From Adiantum capillus-veneris (Eukaryota; Streptophyta; Polypodiopsida; Polypodiales; Pteridaceae), in the NCBI GenBank assembly GCA_014529385.2, contig CM043960.1:30498396-30562395 (forward strand): DNA of 64,000 nt, given 5' to 3'. Below the pieces are notes generated by a model that ran no database searches, had not been told where the DNA came from, and saw only the letters and a list, made by a program, of their open reading frames with translations. Shown piece after piece: positions 12,013 to 24,612 of the stretch (position 1 is the first letter of the stretch; each line of letters starts with the position of its first letter). The position numbers were made by a program, and so were the translations under genes.

Positions 12013-13607
12013 AGATGTCAGACTATAGACGACCTAGTGGGGAGTAGCCAGTTGGCTCTTCTTTTGGGTGGTTTACATCCCAGGTGGGCTCCCACCCAGG
12101 GTGGACATCGCCTCCAGTGGACCCAAGTCTTGAGTCAGTGAGAACAAGCAAAGAAATAAAGAATATTTTTAGATAGTTAACCCTAAACCATGAGTGTCAT
12201 AGGTTTATTTTTGTTATTTATAGGCATGGCCATCCTACAGCTACCCTTCTCAGGTTCCTCCACCGATCATAGATCCAGACCTAGAGCAGGCTCTCTCTTT
12301 ACGAGACCAATACCTCTAAGAGACAGAGAATTTGTTTGGTCATTACACTCCACAGTAGCTTGCGAGCTACGGTATTTCTCTGCAGACTACACCATGGGGG
12401 AATCAGGGAGGGACTCCTTACCTACAGAGCCTCGCACCAACGGCACCTCAGTCTACAGCCCCTTCTTATTGTCCTACTCCCCTTCCATCGCAGGGTCCTA
12501 CTTCCCTTCCATCACAGGGTCCCACTCCCATCGCATCACAGGGTCGTACGCCACTCCATTCCACTCCTACTTTGCCAGAACACGGTCGATGAACTTTCTC
12601 TAGCAGCACGCGTCGATGCTCGTCTCAAGGCAATGAGCACTGTGAGAGACGAAGCGGTGGTGGATCTTGTGGTTTCGCCTGTTTTGGTAGTGGTGTGGGA
12701 ATGGAGTCCCCACTTTCAGAGCATGCCGCCCCTGACGAGAGGACGAGGATACTGACGTACCCGTGCCAGATACGAATGGGCACTACTATAGGGTTAAATA
12801 TGGAAGGGAGGTGGACTTCGGCACAGCACATGACATGGTATTTCAACGCCATCTACAAATTCTTATACATTCAACATATAAGAACTATTTTATAAGGTTT
12901 AGAGACCAACTATCCGATCATGCACGGTACATTGAGGATGTGATGTTAGCTAGATTTCCAAATGCCATTGATCAACGTTTTTCACAACAGTGGTTGGAGG
13001 GCTGCATAAAGACATTTCTGAAAAACAAGTAGTCCAGTGTGCGGCACGCAGCAGCCAACCAGGTCAAAGATCTAGACAGGAGCTACCGTGGTGGCAACAT
13101 GGTAGACGCGGAGTGGGAGTGGGCAATTCAGGAAAAGAGTGATCAAGCTACGACGGGCTCATCATACACACAACAATGCAAGGATCGCGCCAGACAAACT
13201 CCCACACACTATGGCTCAGGATGCAACGGAGCTTGGAAGGACAAATATGTAAGATTGATTAAATTATAACCTCGATTAGTGATTATTAAGATTGTAGTTG
13301 ATGCTTTGTTATTATTATTGCTGACTTAGGAAAATGTGACTCTTTCTCGACCAACCAGAGAGATGGTCAAGTATCGGGAGCGACATACAGAATTCGATAC
13401 TTGGCGATGGTTGTTCGAAAACAACCACATCTCTCGCGAGTAGTTCGACATAGCAGTTGGATCACTACAAGCGGTAAGTTTAAACAAGTAATTTTCTATC
13501 AATTGTTTTGAACTGTTGATAATTGTTTAATTTGGTTTGGGTTTATGTCGAGTCAAGGTGATCAAACGTATGTGCTTGTGGACGCCAACGAGATAGAGGA
13601 GGATTAG
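12013..13607 (+). pseudogene. Degenerate CACTA/En-Spm TnpA-like (Transposase_24-type) gene
   Basis: A likely start ATG at 12013 opens MSDYRRPSGE followed at once by a stop. A Ser/Pro-rich N-terminal region runs to about 12760. A globular part then reads FRDQLSDHARYIEDVMLARF, WLEGCIKTFLKNK and CKDRARQTPTHYGSG, the order seen in the plant Ptta/En/Spm protein family thought to bind CACTA ends. Probable introns begin at GTAAG near 13250 and 13475, and the last exon ends NEIEED and a stop at 13605-13607. It parallels the TnpA-like gene at 52487-53821 in design. Several in-frame stops make it a pseudogene. No CACTA termini were found around it. The family call is moderate. Confidence 0.55.
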
Positions 13608-13679
13608 ATAGAATAATATTTTGTCCAAACTTTTGTAAAGTCCCAATGTGATACAATGTATATACAACTATTTGGTCAA

Positions 13680-14350
13680 GAGGGAGGATGCGTAGAGAGT
13701 GTAGATAGAGATTAATTCGAGGATAAACATATAAGGTTAGGATTTAGGAAGAGATTAGGGTTTAGAGAGAGGTATGGATGGAGTAGATAGAGATTATGTA
13801 GAGATGAAGGATACATAGAGAGTTAAAATAGAGAGATTAGATGTAGAGAGAGGAATTAGGATATAGATGAAGGGAGTAGAGATAGATATTAGGTAGAGAG
13901 AGATGTGGATAGACGTTAGGGTGTAGAGAAAGAGTAGAGAGAGGTTAGAATGTAGATATGAGTAGAGAGGGTGTATATAGAGAGAGGGAGGATACATAGA
14001 GTGTAGAGATAGATAGAGGGAGTATGGAGACTGTAGAGATTTATCTCTCTCTATGTTTAGAGGATAGAGAGAGGATATAGATAGAGATTAGGTAGAAAGT
14101 AGAAAAATAAGGTAAGGATTTAGAAAGAGATTAGGTTGTAGAGAGAGGTGTGGATAGAGTAGATAGAGAGGGAGGAGATATAGAGAGGAGAAATAGAGAG
14201 TGTAGATAGAGAGATTAGGTGTAGATACACCCTCTCTCTCTATGTCCTCTCTATCTACCTCTTCTCTCTACACCCTCTCTATCTACGTGTGTAGATCAAG
14301 TAGAGATTAGTGTAGAGAAGAGGTAGGTAGATGGCTAATAATATTATATC
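13680..14350. repeat. Purine-rich minisatellite region
   Basis: About 670 bp of irregular repeats built from TAGAGAGAG, GATTAGG and GTGTAGATAGAG, with a strand switch to CTCTCTCTAT around 14225-14290 that could fold back on the preceding purine strand. No coding sequence. Confidence 0.8.
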
Positions 14351-15099
14351 TACCTTTATCTACGGCCTCTCTTTTTCTCTCTTCAACATGCAACCCTATA
14401 CTTATCTTTCTTGCATCAGCCTCAATCTCCCCCTGGGCGAGGGCCTACCTTATGGAGAGCGTTAACACAACCTTGCCCTCCCAACCAACACCACCTTGCC
14501 CACACATCTAATCATTCGCATGGTTTTGACTTTGTTGAAGCTACCCACAACCCCAACTTTGTTGGACTAGTCCAACCTCGACTCTGCCTGAACTGCCCTC
14601 AACTCTCAGACTCGTTTTGAGCACCAACTTTGACTCCGTTTGACCGGTGACTCTCTAGCAGTGATTCTTTCTCAATGCTTTGAGTCTCTTCCTCATCTCT
14701 TCATAGGAAGCCTGTGCCTATCATGGCCACTTGAGCCTCATCTCAAGGAAAGTCTACATTCTCCGAGGTCGTGGAAACACCCCCAAAAACAAACATCATA
14801 ACACACAGGTCTTCAAAATGAAATCAAGAAGCTTTGCAAGGAGAATGAGGAGCTAAAGCATACACTCATGGATGACTAGTCCATTTGGTGCTTGAGAGCC
14901 TTAGCTACTGCAAGCGTGTCTGCACTTTAGTCTGTATCAATCTTCCATAGTAGAGTGACAAACTCTACTTGGTGTTCAGGAGACGTCGTCCCCACAAACA
15001 TGATCCTAAGCATGCATACTTATTAACACGTGCACACAATAAATAAAAAGAGAGTCTTATAAGACAAAAACTTTTCTCATTTATACATATTTACATTTG
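14351..15099. other. Gene-free stretch
   Basis: A 69-codon ORF at 14411 has no recognisable motif. May include 3' sequence of the gypsy remnant to the right, but no LTR pair is visible. Confidence 0.45.
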
Positions 15100-18000
15100 A
15101 TTACTCTAGAGAATCATTGTAAGCATTGACAAGGTTTAGGTTATCCTTTAATTGTATGCCTTAAACTTGATAACATATCGTCGGATAGTCTTACCGCCTC
15201 GTAATACCTTGTCTTCGTGTCGGAGAATGGAGTCAGGCTACAACACCTCTTCTTGGTCCTCGATCTCCGGTGGGTCTTCAATAATTGCTTATTGAGGTGG
15301 CTCTCCTTTGTAAGGCTTTAGTAGGCTCACATGGAAAGCAATGTGTATGAGCCAATGGTTGGGCAACATGAGTTGATAGGCCATCTCAATGATTGGCCTA
15401 AGAATTTGAAAGGGACCATAGTACCTTTTTGCTAACTTAGCATAGTACTTTTGGTGGCCCGTAGGATTCTTGCCCGTTGTGTGCCTTAATCAAGTCTTGG
15501 GAAACTTAAGCAAGACCCAATCATTTTGTTTAAAGGCTAGGGCTCTTTTGTGCTTATTAGCAGCAGCCTTTTGCCTGTGCTGAGAGATGGATATAGAATC
15601 CTTAATCTTTTGGAAAGATTCTTGTAGGTCTTGGCTATATTCATATGCAGCGAAGATCTTCCCAAGTACCTTGAGTACCAGGGGATTGACTTTTTTATCT
15701 TCCTTATAACCTCAAAAGGTGCTTTTCTCGTGGAAGTATGTACAGTGTTATTGTAGGCATACTCCACTAAAGGTAAGTACTTCTCCCATTGGGAATTTTG
15801 ATCTACTTCTGTGACATAAGCTTTTAGTAGATCAAGAATGGTTAGGTTTAGCAAACAAGCACATTTTATACCTGTCAAAAGGACTATCAAGGCCCATCAA
15901 AAGGCAACCCTCTTTATATCACAAATCTTTATATCACAACCCTCTTTACAAGGCTAAAGAGAAGTTTAGCCTTGATAGTCCTTTTGAGACATAAAGAGGG
16001 TTGCCATTGATGGGCCTTGATAGTCCTTTTGACAGGTATAAAATGTGTTTGTTTGCTAAACCTATCTACTATCATCCATATTCCTATATTCCCATAGATA
16101 GACTTGGGCAATCCAAAGATAAATTCCATGGATATGGTCTCCCATGGTGAATTAGAGATTGGCAAAGGTTGAAGCAATCCAGGTTACTTCCCTCTATCAA
16201 ATGCCTTTTGGCATACCACACATTTTGAAACATACTCTTGTATGTTTGCGTTCATGTAGGCCAATAGAAATATGTTTCTATCTCTTTTAGGGTAGATTGA
16301 ATCCCTCTATGCCTTGCATAAGGAGCAACATGATATTCATACATTACTTTCTACGTAGTGAGTTAGTAACGCATAGTCTATTGCCATAGAGAAGATAACC
16401 ATCTTGTAGGGTAAATGGTTCGTCCTTATTCCCTAGTGCAAGGGCTGAAATCACATCTCTTAAATTGGGATCGATAGTGTACTCATCTATCATAGAAGAT
16501 AGATCATTGTGAGTTGCTATGGATACTGCATTCACTCTCGGTCATCTTGAGAGTGCATCAGCTACTTGATTATGCTTGCCACTAATGTGTACAATATGAA
16601 AATGAAATTGCGAAAGTAAATTTACCCACCTCATTTGTTTGTCAGAGATCTTGGTCTGCATCATGAAGTACTTAAGGCTTTGGTGATCCGTTTGCAGAAC
16701 GAAAGGAGTCCCCAATAAATAGTGCTTCCACAAGTCTAGAGCATGTAGAACTGCTAAGAGTTCCTTCTCATATATGCCTAGAGCTTGCTCAATAGGGTTG
16801 AGCCTTCGAATTTCATAGGCTATGGTATGCCCTCGCAAAACAGGTCCAAGGAAATTACCACAAGCGTCACATTGGACCTCAAATGGCTTTGAGAGATCCA
16901 ACAGTGTAAGCACTGGTTGAGAGATAAGCTTCTCTTTAAGCTTTTCAAAAGCATTGTTCTCCCTAGTGGACCATATATACCTAACATTTTTCTTTGTTAG
17001 GTCATGTAATGGTCCTACAATTTGTGAGAACTTTTCTATGAAGCGTCTATAGTATGCACACATACCTATAAAGCTTCTTAATTCATACAAATTCCTTGGA
17101 TTAGGCCATCCTTTTATTACCTCTAACTTTGATGGATCCATTTGGATGCCATCTTGAGAGATAATGTGACCTAAATACTGAATCTCTTGTAAGAAAATTT
17201 CACTTTTCTTTTGATTTATATAAAGCTTATTCTCTCGTAAAACTTGAAATATCACCTTGAGGTGCTGCTTGTGTTTGTCTAATGAATTAGAGTAGATGAT
17301 TATATCATCAAATAACAATCCAATAAAGGTTTGATGAGGCCTGAGTAGCTTGTCCATCAAGAGATTTAATGTGGCTAGTGCATTGGTCAAGCCAAAAGGC
17401 ATGACAATGTACTCATGAAGACCAAACGTAGTAAAAAATGTGGTCTTTACAATGTCTTGATCAACTATCCTTATTTGATGGTAGCTACTTTTTAGGTCAA
17501 TCCTACTAAAGTAGGTTGACCCTTATATCTTATCAAATAGGTCTTCTACCCTTGGAACGGGAAACCTATTCTTGATAGTGATCCTATTTAGTGCTCTATA
17601 GTCGACACACATACGATATGTGTCGTCTTTCTTTTGCACTAATAACACTGGTGAAAAAAATGGAGATGAGCTAGGCCTAACCATGCCTTTCTCAACCAAC
17701 TCATGCACTTGATGCATAATATCCTCTTGTTGAGCTTGAGAAACTTGATAAGGAGGTTTATTAGGCGGAGAAGTTCCTGGAAGAAGTTCAACTGCATGGT
17801 CATCATTCCCTTGTTTGGGAGGTAGTTCACAAGGGATTTCATTAATAAAAGCATCTTGAAACCCCTTGAGGAAGTTGGAAAACTCTAATTCCTTTTGATT
17901 GTTTTTATTTTGTTTTGCTAAAGCATTAGGTTCATTTTGAGAATATTTAACAAAAATCCTTTACAAGCAAATAGAGCTCTTTATTGACTTATTGAAAGCT

Positions 18001-19110
18001 TGCTTATGTACAATGGGTATGGTACTACCCAACTCCTTAGTATCTATGTACAATCTTTTTCCCTGAACCTAAAGTAGATTTACCTTTTTGGGAATTTAAT
18101 ATTAGCAGCCATGCGATCAAACCATGGTGCCACTAGGATTAGATCCTCATGCTTGAGAGGAGAGATGGAGAAATCCTCCTTGTCCACATAGCTTTGGACA
18201 TGGAGCCTTAATTTCCCGATTAAGGGAGTGACAGAGGCTTCTTGCCCCTTGAAAGCACCATCGGCAGGTACTAACATATCCCATCTCATAGGGTTGGATG
18301 CCTAGCTTGGTGGCCAACTCTGTCGATATGAAATTGTGAGTAGAACCAGGGTCAAAGAGAATAAAAGCATCATGTTCTCTTACCTTACCCCAAGCATGGC
18401 ATAGAGGAGATCCTTTGTGATGAGCATCCTCTTCTTGAATTTTGACCAAGGTAGCTCTAGGAGGCTCATTACATGTATTCTTGTGGGGATAAGCATGATA
18501 GGCATGCCCTTTCTCACCACACTTGAAACAAGGTTATCTTTTTGATAACACTCTAGCTCTTCATGAGAGAGTTTATTTTTTCATTTACAAACTCCCTTCT
18601 CCTTAGCTTTGTCCTTGTTGGCGTTGCCTTTGAGAGACTTTTGGATGTTGTCCTTCCCCTTAGGCTCGTTATGGTCCTTGTTTTCCATGGGCTTAAGATT
18701 TGTCTTAGCCCCTTGTTGGAAATTGATTCTTGAAGCCACCATGGTATGGTGTATGACCACAGATATGGTGCGTGGTCTTTGATAGTTAACATACTCCGCC
18801 GTATCCTTAGTTAAACTTGCACAATAATTGTTGTTTTTTCTCTCCAAAATCCATCTTTTGGAAGACAGTGGCTTTACAGTGTAAATCCCAAAACTTGTCT
18901 ACTTATTTGTGAATAGATTTGTAAGTAGAGAGCTTCAAGCTTCACCATTTTGTGAGTACTTTGTCTTTGGCATCGGTAGCCAAAAATTGCTTCATGATGG
19001 AAGCTCTTAAACCTTTCCATGTTCATGGAGCTTCACCATTTTCTTGTAGGCTAGACCACCATTGCGTGGAGGACTTTTGAAAATGCATGGGTACATGACG
19101 TAGCTTAGAG
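15100..19110 (-). pseudogene. Ty3/gypsy chromovirus-like gag-pol remnant
   Basis: Minus-strand order from right to left follows. Gag remnants lie at 18560-19110. A zinc knuckle near 18500 (CFKCGEKGHAYHAY) has lost its last Cys. The protease has DPGSTHNFIS near 18340. RT is at 17717-17402 (VLLVQKKDDTYRMCVDYRALN) and 17402-16542, with LLFDDIIIYS as the palm motif. RNase H follows with TDHQSLKYFMMQT. Integrase is at 16177-15537 (EYAYNNTVHTSTRKAPFEV). The C-terminal domain at about 15540-15100 ends with a trace of a chromodomain (GGKTIRRYVIKFKAY). Many stops, frameshifts and an internal inverted duplication disable it. LTRs were not identified. The right end stops close to the hAT terminus at 19285. 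Confidence 0.8.
15845..16062. repeat. Inverted duplication inside the chromovirus integrase
   Basis: The arms 15845-15917 and 15991-16062 are near-exact reverse complements: GGTTTAGCAAACAAGCAC on the left, GTGTTTGTTTGCTAAACC on the right. The 73-bp spacer holds further partial copies of CCCTCTTTATATCACAA and TTTAGCCTTGATAGTCC. It interrupts the integrase core reading frame. Confidence 0.85.
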
Positions 19111-19284
19111 GACTCCAACCACCCATTATATAGGCAAGTCCCTGGCCCTTTGCCGTAGTTGGACTCCCCGTTCCACACCGCCTAGCCCGGCCCTGCCCTT
19201 GTCTAGTCCGGCCTTGCAGGTGTCCTGACGGGTGCCCTGCATTTAAAGGGCATAAAATGGCCCAACATACTCATCTACAATAGC

Positions 19285-19506
19285 CAGGGATTTAATGTTT
19301 ACGTAATTACGTCAAATTTTGTGTGATCACAAGGTCTTATTGACACATTTACATGATCACAGTAAACATGATCACACAGAAACCGGTTTAGGGTGACTTG
19401 CAAACCCACAAAATTCCCGCCGGGCTTTTCAGTTTCCCCGGCGGGCCCGCCGGGGTTTATTATTTTCCCTGCGGGCCCGTCGGGGAAACTGAAAAGCCTG
19501 ACGGGC
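19285..19506 (+). repeat. Left terminus and subterminal palindrome of the hAT-like element
   Basis: After the terminal CAGGGATTT come three TGATCAC motifs (19324, 19354, 19369). A GC-rich imperfect palindrome follows at 19416-19506. Its arms contain GGGCTTTTCAGTTTCCCCG on the left and the reverse complement of a near-identical string on the right. Such subterminal repeats are where hAT transposases commonly bind; the binding role is inferred. Confidence 0.75.
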
Positions 19507-19568
19507 TGTTAGCGTTATATATACGGGGGCCCGATCGGGCCCGCTGGCTGTATTAGCACTTTCGTCTT

Positions 19569-20040
<472 letters not shown>

Positions 20041-20418
20041 AGTCAACTTCCCTTCCCCTTTCCCAAAAAACATATGGGCATCGATCGGTAACACGGCTAT
20101 ATGATGTTCGTATGTAGGCCATTGTTTTTCCTTAGATTCAGGCGGCACTCGATCGGTAACGCGGCTAATAGAGTGTTTTTTGTTAGAAGCATATGTTTTT
20201 GCATAAATGTGGTGTTCAGGTGTTAACCCGGCCGTATGAACGTCATATAATTTGTATGTGCATGTGCAATTAATTTTTTTAAGTATTAAGTATATGAAAT
20301 ACTTGGTCGGTAACGCGGCTGTGAAGAGTATTTCATATACAAAATGTATGAATTGTTTGATTTTGTTGTTTTTAACCGTCCATTTGAAATTATATACTAG
20401 CTAATCATATTCAAAAGA

Positions 20419-20605
20419 ATACTTTATTCATCAATCATCGCTATTTTAAATGTTCCAGTTATATAGCATACTTTATTCATCAATCATCACTATTTTAAAT
20501 GTTCCATTTATATAGAATACTTTATTCTATTTTAAATGTTTCATTTATATAGAATACTTTATTTATCAATCATCGCTATTTTAAATGTTCCATTTATATA
20601 AATTA
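20419..20605 (+). repeat. AT-rich tandem repeat, unit of about 50 bp, four copies
   Basis: Units read ATACTTTATTCATCAATCAT then CGCTATTTTAAATGTTCCA(G/T)TTATATAG. One copy is shortened. More diverged versions (CATTTACATAAATTCTATG) continue at about 20690-20830. Non-coding. Confidence 0.8.
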
Positions 20606-20830
20606 CATGTAAAAAAATATTTGCACACAAATTGCATGTTTAATATTCGTTTTTAATCTTTTTAAAGGACTCTCAAGCATTGTCGCTAGTTTTAATGCTT
20701 CATTTACATAAATTCTATGCAAAAAATATAAATGCATACAATTTGCATGTTAAATATTCTTTTGTATCTTTTTAAAGAGCATCGATTATCATCGCTTTTT
20801 GATTGCTACATTTACATAAATTCTATGTAA

Positions 20831-21313
20831 AAAAGTGTGTGAACACAATTTGCTAGTCCAACTTGTATACTTCCAATGTTTTAAATGTTTATGAAGATTT
20901 TAAGTCGGTGTGTGCTTTGTTTGAATTAGTATGTGCGCAAGGAGAAAAATACAATTTAAAAATTCAATATATACTGAAATGTTAAAGACCGTTAACATGT
21001 ATTGTTTGATCTGAATTAAGTTCTTATAAACCACTTGTTTGAACTTCTTTTTACACGTGTAACAGATTACAATTTTAAGTGAAGATTATATTCAATTTTT
21101 ATCAATATTTCCTTGCACATTTGTTAAAGTCTTCAAGTGGTGGTTAAGAGTTTACTCGAGATAGTGTGAGAGTGGTAGTGTCATTCGCAACCATGAATTT
21201 GTATTTGATATGCTGTTTTTGTATTGTCCAGTGAAAATATAACTCCAGATCAAAATAAATGTATTATGCATGCCATTCGTAAACAATGAATTTTGGCAAT
21301 CTCATCCTGTCCA
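20831..21313. other. AT-rich intron-like stretch before the first recognised kinase exon
   Basis: No ORF. The stretch ends in a polypyrimidine-like CTCATCCTGTCCAG that could be a splice acceptor for the exon at 21314. Confidence 0.4.
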
Positions 21314-21381
21314 GCTGATCGCATACAGCAGATTAGTGAAAGCGATGTCTACATCAAAGACATCACTAGCACTATATGGGA
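21314..21381 (+). pseudogene. Kinase-like gene, part 1 (split by element A)
   Basis: After a possible acceptor CTGTCCAG the frame reads RIQQISESDVYIKDITSTIW and stops at the insertion point of element A. The last five bases TGGGA (21377-21381) are the target duplication, repeated at 39569-39573. The frame continues there without shift as WENTERRLRLEGQYELL. The two fragments were therefore one exon before the retrotransposon arrived. Any further upstream exons are not recognised. Confidence 0.7.
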
Positions 21382-22318
21382 TGTTGGACGGGTACGCCGC
21401 GACGGACGTCAGCACAGCGAGAACTCACCTAACAAGTAATGTCAGCTAAGGACAAAGCTCGACCCGCAATCGCGTGGAAGCAAGCATAAGGTGTCAACCT
21501 ACACTCGATCGACTCTTAACTAATTCCTACAGAGGCTCCTACCACTTGTCTAAGTCACAGTCTTCAAGAGAACAAAAGAGGATGCTTCCTACAACGCTTG
21601 CTAGAGCCGAATACCTATCAAACACTTCCGAAACAGCATAGAACTTGAAGGAGACCCTACTAATACCTATAGGCCACTCTCCCTAAGGTCTGTGCACCAA
21701 AATCACGACCCAAAGCACCCGGTGCAGAAATACGTAGGATGTCTAGCCGAAATCTGCAGGTCTTCGTTTCCGAAATATGAGGTGCCTAATGTGTAGTTCT
21801 ACTCATTGTGAATGCGTGGATAAGCTGCAATGCGAAATCGGACAACGTATGCTCACCCAAACAACCGATGAAACTCGTAGAAGGAGCTCCCAAAGCCGGG
21901 CCGTACGTGCGCAATGTTGGTATCGGCTCGTAGCTCTAGTCGGGGGCAACACGCTGCACTTCTCCGCACTCAATTCCGACCACTTTAGCACACGTAGTGT
22001 CAAGACAAAGCTCACACTCTCTCTCACGTACACAATACGCTCACTCACAAACTTAAACTTGTTTAAAATGACAAAAGGTTTTTCATTAAGGTCAAAAAGT
22101 GATATATATACCTTACAACTTCTCAAACCCTAAAGTTTCAAAATCATCCATCTACTCCATCTAACTATCAAAACTGGGATACAATCTGGAAACTTTTGTA
22201 AGTCCCAATATTTACAAGGTGAAAAACCGGGTTTTCCTCAATGAATGACTAATTACAAAAAAAAATAAAATAATCCGCCGAGTAGTTAGATGCCGTGGGG
22301 TGTGTCCAGCTTCTAACA
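21382..22318 (-). repeat. Element A 3' LTR
   Basis: 937 bp, plus-strand ends TGTTGG and CTAACA, matching 38716-39568 along its length. Compared with the other copy it has about 70 bp more near 21690-21760, a segment that includes ACGTAGGATGTCT, half of the leader palindrome, and about 10 bp more near 21900. Confidence 0.93.
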
Positions 22319-22369
22319 TCCCCCCCCTCCTTGTTCATGTCGTCCCCGACATGGCCTTGATCTTTTGCT

Positions 22370-24612
22370 TCACCTTATGGTCTCCCGCATCTTTAGCAGT
22401 GATTCGTACCGTGCATGTAGATTTAGCATTGTTTGTCCAAAGATGTCTGTATGCATGGTAAAGAATCCCGTGTAGAAAGCTTCTTCAAACGCCTGGAGGT
22501 GATAAGATGGGAGGAACATGATTCTTTGGTATAATGCATGTATCACCTCCTTGGAAGGCTGACCTGACATATCATAAGCACATCTGTATGTGTCCTGGAA
22601 GAAAAATATGCTATCAGTCACCTGTCCTGGCTTGAAGGTTTCAAACACTGCTAGGATGGTTCTGCAGATCTTTCTCATCATGATGCATGTAAGGTCAGGT
22701 GAGCCAGTGAACAACTTTATGGTGCCCGTTAGGGTTTTCACCATGTATTGTACACTTATTCTCTCACCTGTCTTCACGCCTGGCAGCTTTGGGTAGTTCA
22801 GCCAAGTGGGTTGGGTTCTCTGTAAGAGTTTGTGTGCTTTCCACGTCCTAACCCTTGGTAGAGGGCATAAGCTGAGGTTGTCTCCGATGTGTTTAGGTGC
22901 CTCTACCAAGTGTATTAGGTACTGTGGGTACTTGGTAAGCCAAGACTTCCTCCACTTGGGCTGAGAATCCACTATCAGCCTTACTCCTTCTGGCCTCGAG
23001 GTGTCTGCGTTGTAGAGAGGGACCGTTGGCTCTTCTCTGATCCTTTGGTTTATTGTTGCCACTTCATATTTAAGCAATGGATATGGGAGAGAGGGTTGTA
23101 GCCATTCACGCCTGAGATCGCTGGCATCGATTTTCTGAATTTTCATTGATTTGAAAACCCTCTGTTCCCATTCCAAGGCCTCTTTGGCGCTTTCTCTGAG
23201 CTCTACCTCTATTGGTTTTCACAAATTTTCCTCCTCTTCCTGTGTTTGATCCTGGGGCTCTTGAGAGGAGCCTGCTATGCTTTCCTCTGGCATGGGTGTG
23301 CCCACAGGATCTGCCACATTGTCGAGGTCGATGCCCTCATTGGCAGCTCGCCCTGAGCTCTCTCTTTCTGCTTGTTGCCCGCCTTTCAACTCCTCAATTT
23401 GCTTGAGGAGCTTCTGCTTTTCCACTTCGGCTTGCTCGCCCATAGTCACGAGGAGGTCATTGAGTTCAGCATTTACTTTTTCAGCCTCCTCGAGATTTAT
23501 CTTTAAGCTCTCCAGCTCTTCTTGTAGAGCCTTTTGGCTGTCCTCCAATTTGGTTTGCATTGCGATAGAACCTTCAGCCATGATCACCCTCTGCTTCTTC
23601 TCAAGAGTCAACTCCCTTTGGAGTTCTTGCATCTGCTCTTCATACATTTGACTCTCCGAAATAACTTGAGTTGAGCTTGTAGCTCTAACTCTCGCAGGTG
23701 ATGCTCTTAGCCTCTGGATGGTTTGATCTTTGACTTTTAATTGGTCCTTGAGCTCAAGGACTTCATCCAGGCTTGCTTCTTGTTCTATTTCCGCCTTCTC
23801 CTTAGCATTCCTCAAGGCCTCTACTTCTTTAGTTTCTTCTGCTAGCTGGAGTGTCAGATTATCTCTTTCTTTTTCTGCATCTCGCAATGACTTGCTGAGT
23901 TGCAGCACTCTTCTTGAGCTGCTTGCAATCTCTTTGCCGCTGCCTCATTTTCTTCTTCCTTTGCTTGGCAGTTTTGTAGAGCAGTGGCCAGGCTGGCCTG
24001 GAGGTCAGCTTCTCTTTCTTTGTGTCCTTGGCTTTTTGCCTGCAGTAGATCTCTTTCCATCTTGGTCTTTACTTCAGTGGCCTTTAGAGTTATCAATTCT
24101 TCGTCTGATGCCACAAATTGTGCCCTTATTCCGGCTAGCATTGTCATCACCACATCCCAATCATTCGAGGGCGGGTGCAGGTCTACCGTGTCGGTAGCAA
24201 TCTCCTTTAGCTCAATTAGCCGGATGCCTGGCATATGTTCTTCATGCCCTGTCCTCACCAAGTCGAATGCGACTGTGGCGGCTTCTTCCCTTGTATAGCC
24301 TGCAGCTAGCAGGTCCAGAAATGCATAATATGCTTCTTCAAGTTCTTTTTTCTCAGATGCAGGCTTGGCCTCTTCCTTGGGCTCAGGTTCTGGCTTTTTC
24401 TCCCTTTTGAGCCTAATTTCAACAAAAAAGTCAAATGGATAGAGTATAACTCCCTGTGTGGACTTCAGAGCCTCCGAGCCGTTTTCTGACTTTTGGAGTG
24501 CTTTTTGGCGATAAAATTCCTCGATGTTGGTCTCCATAGCTTCCCAATCCCTTGGGGATCCTTGCCGTATGGTTTTTGTTGACTTCGGCTTCACCGGAGC
24601 TTCATTTGGCAA
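22370..24612 (-). pseudogene. Element A accessory ORF with long coiled coil, between pol and 3' LTR
   Basis: Three open stretches (24612-23854, 23908-23219, 23176-22370) form one original sense-strand gene of about 750 codons, joined by one frameshift near 23900 and one in-frame TGA near 23217 that would have been CGA. The N-terminal 120 residues are mixed and charged. The middle, roughly residues 170-470, is an almost continuous heptad-rich coiled coil (EKERDNLTLQLAEETKEVEA is typical). An acidic linker follows (DQTQEEEENL). The last 270 residues look globular (YPQYLIHLVEAPKHIGDN). I see no signal peptide or membrane segment, so it does not resemble a classical env-like protein. I do not recognise the family. 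The position matches the extra-ORF slot used by Athila and some other plant gypsy lineages. Confidence 0.6.

Noticed and set aside
22370-24612. Envelope-like function for the element A 3' ORF
   Set aside because: No signal peptide, no hydrophobic membrane segment and no cysteine pattern; only coiled coil and a polar globular end are visible.
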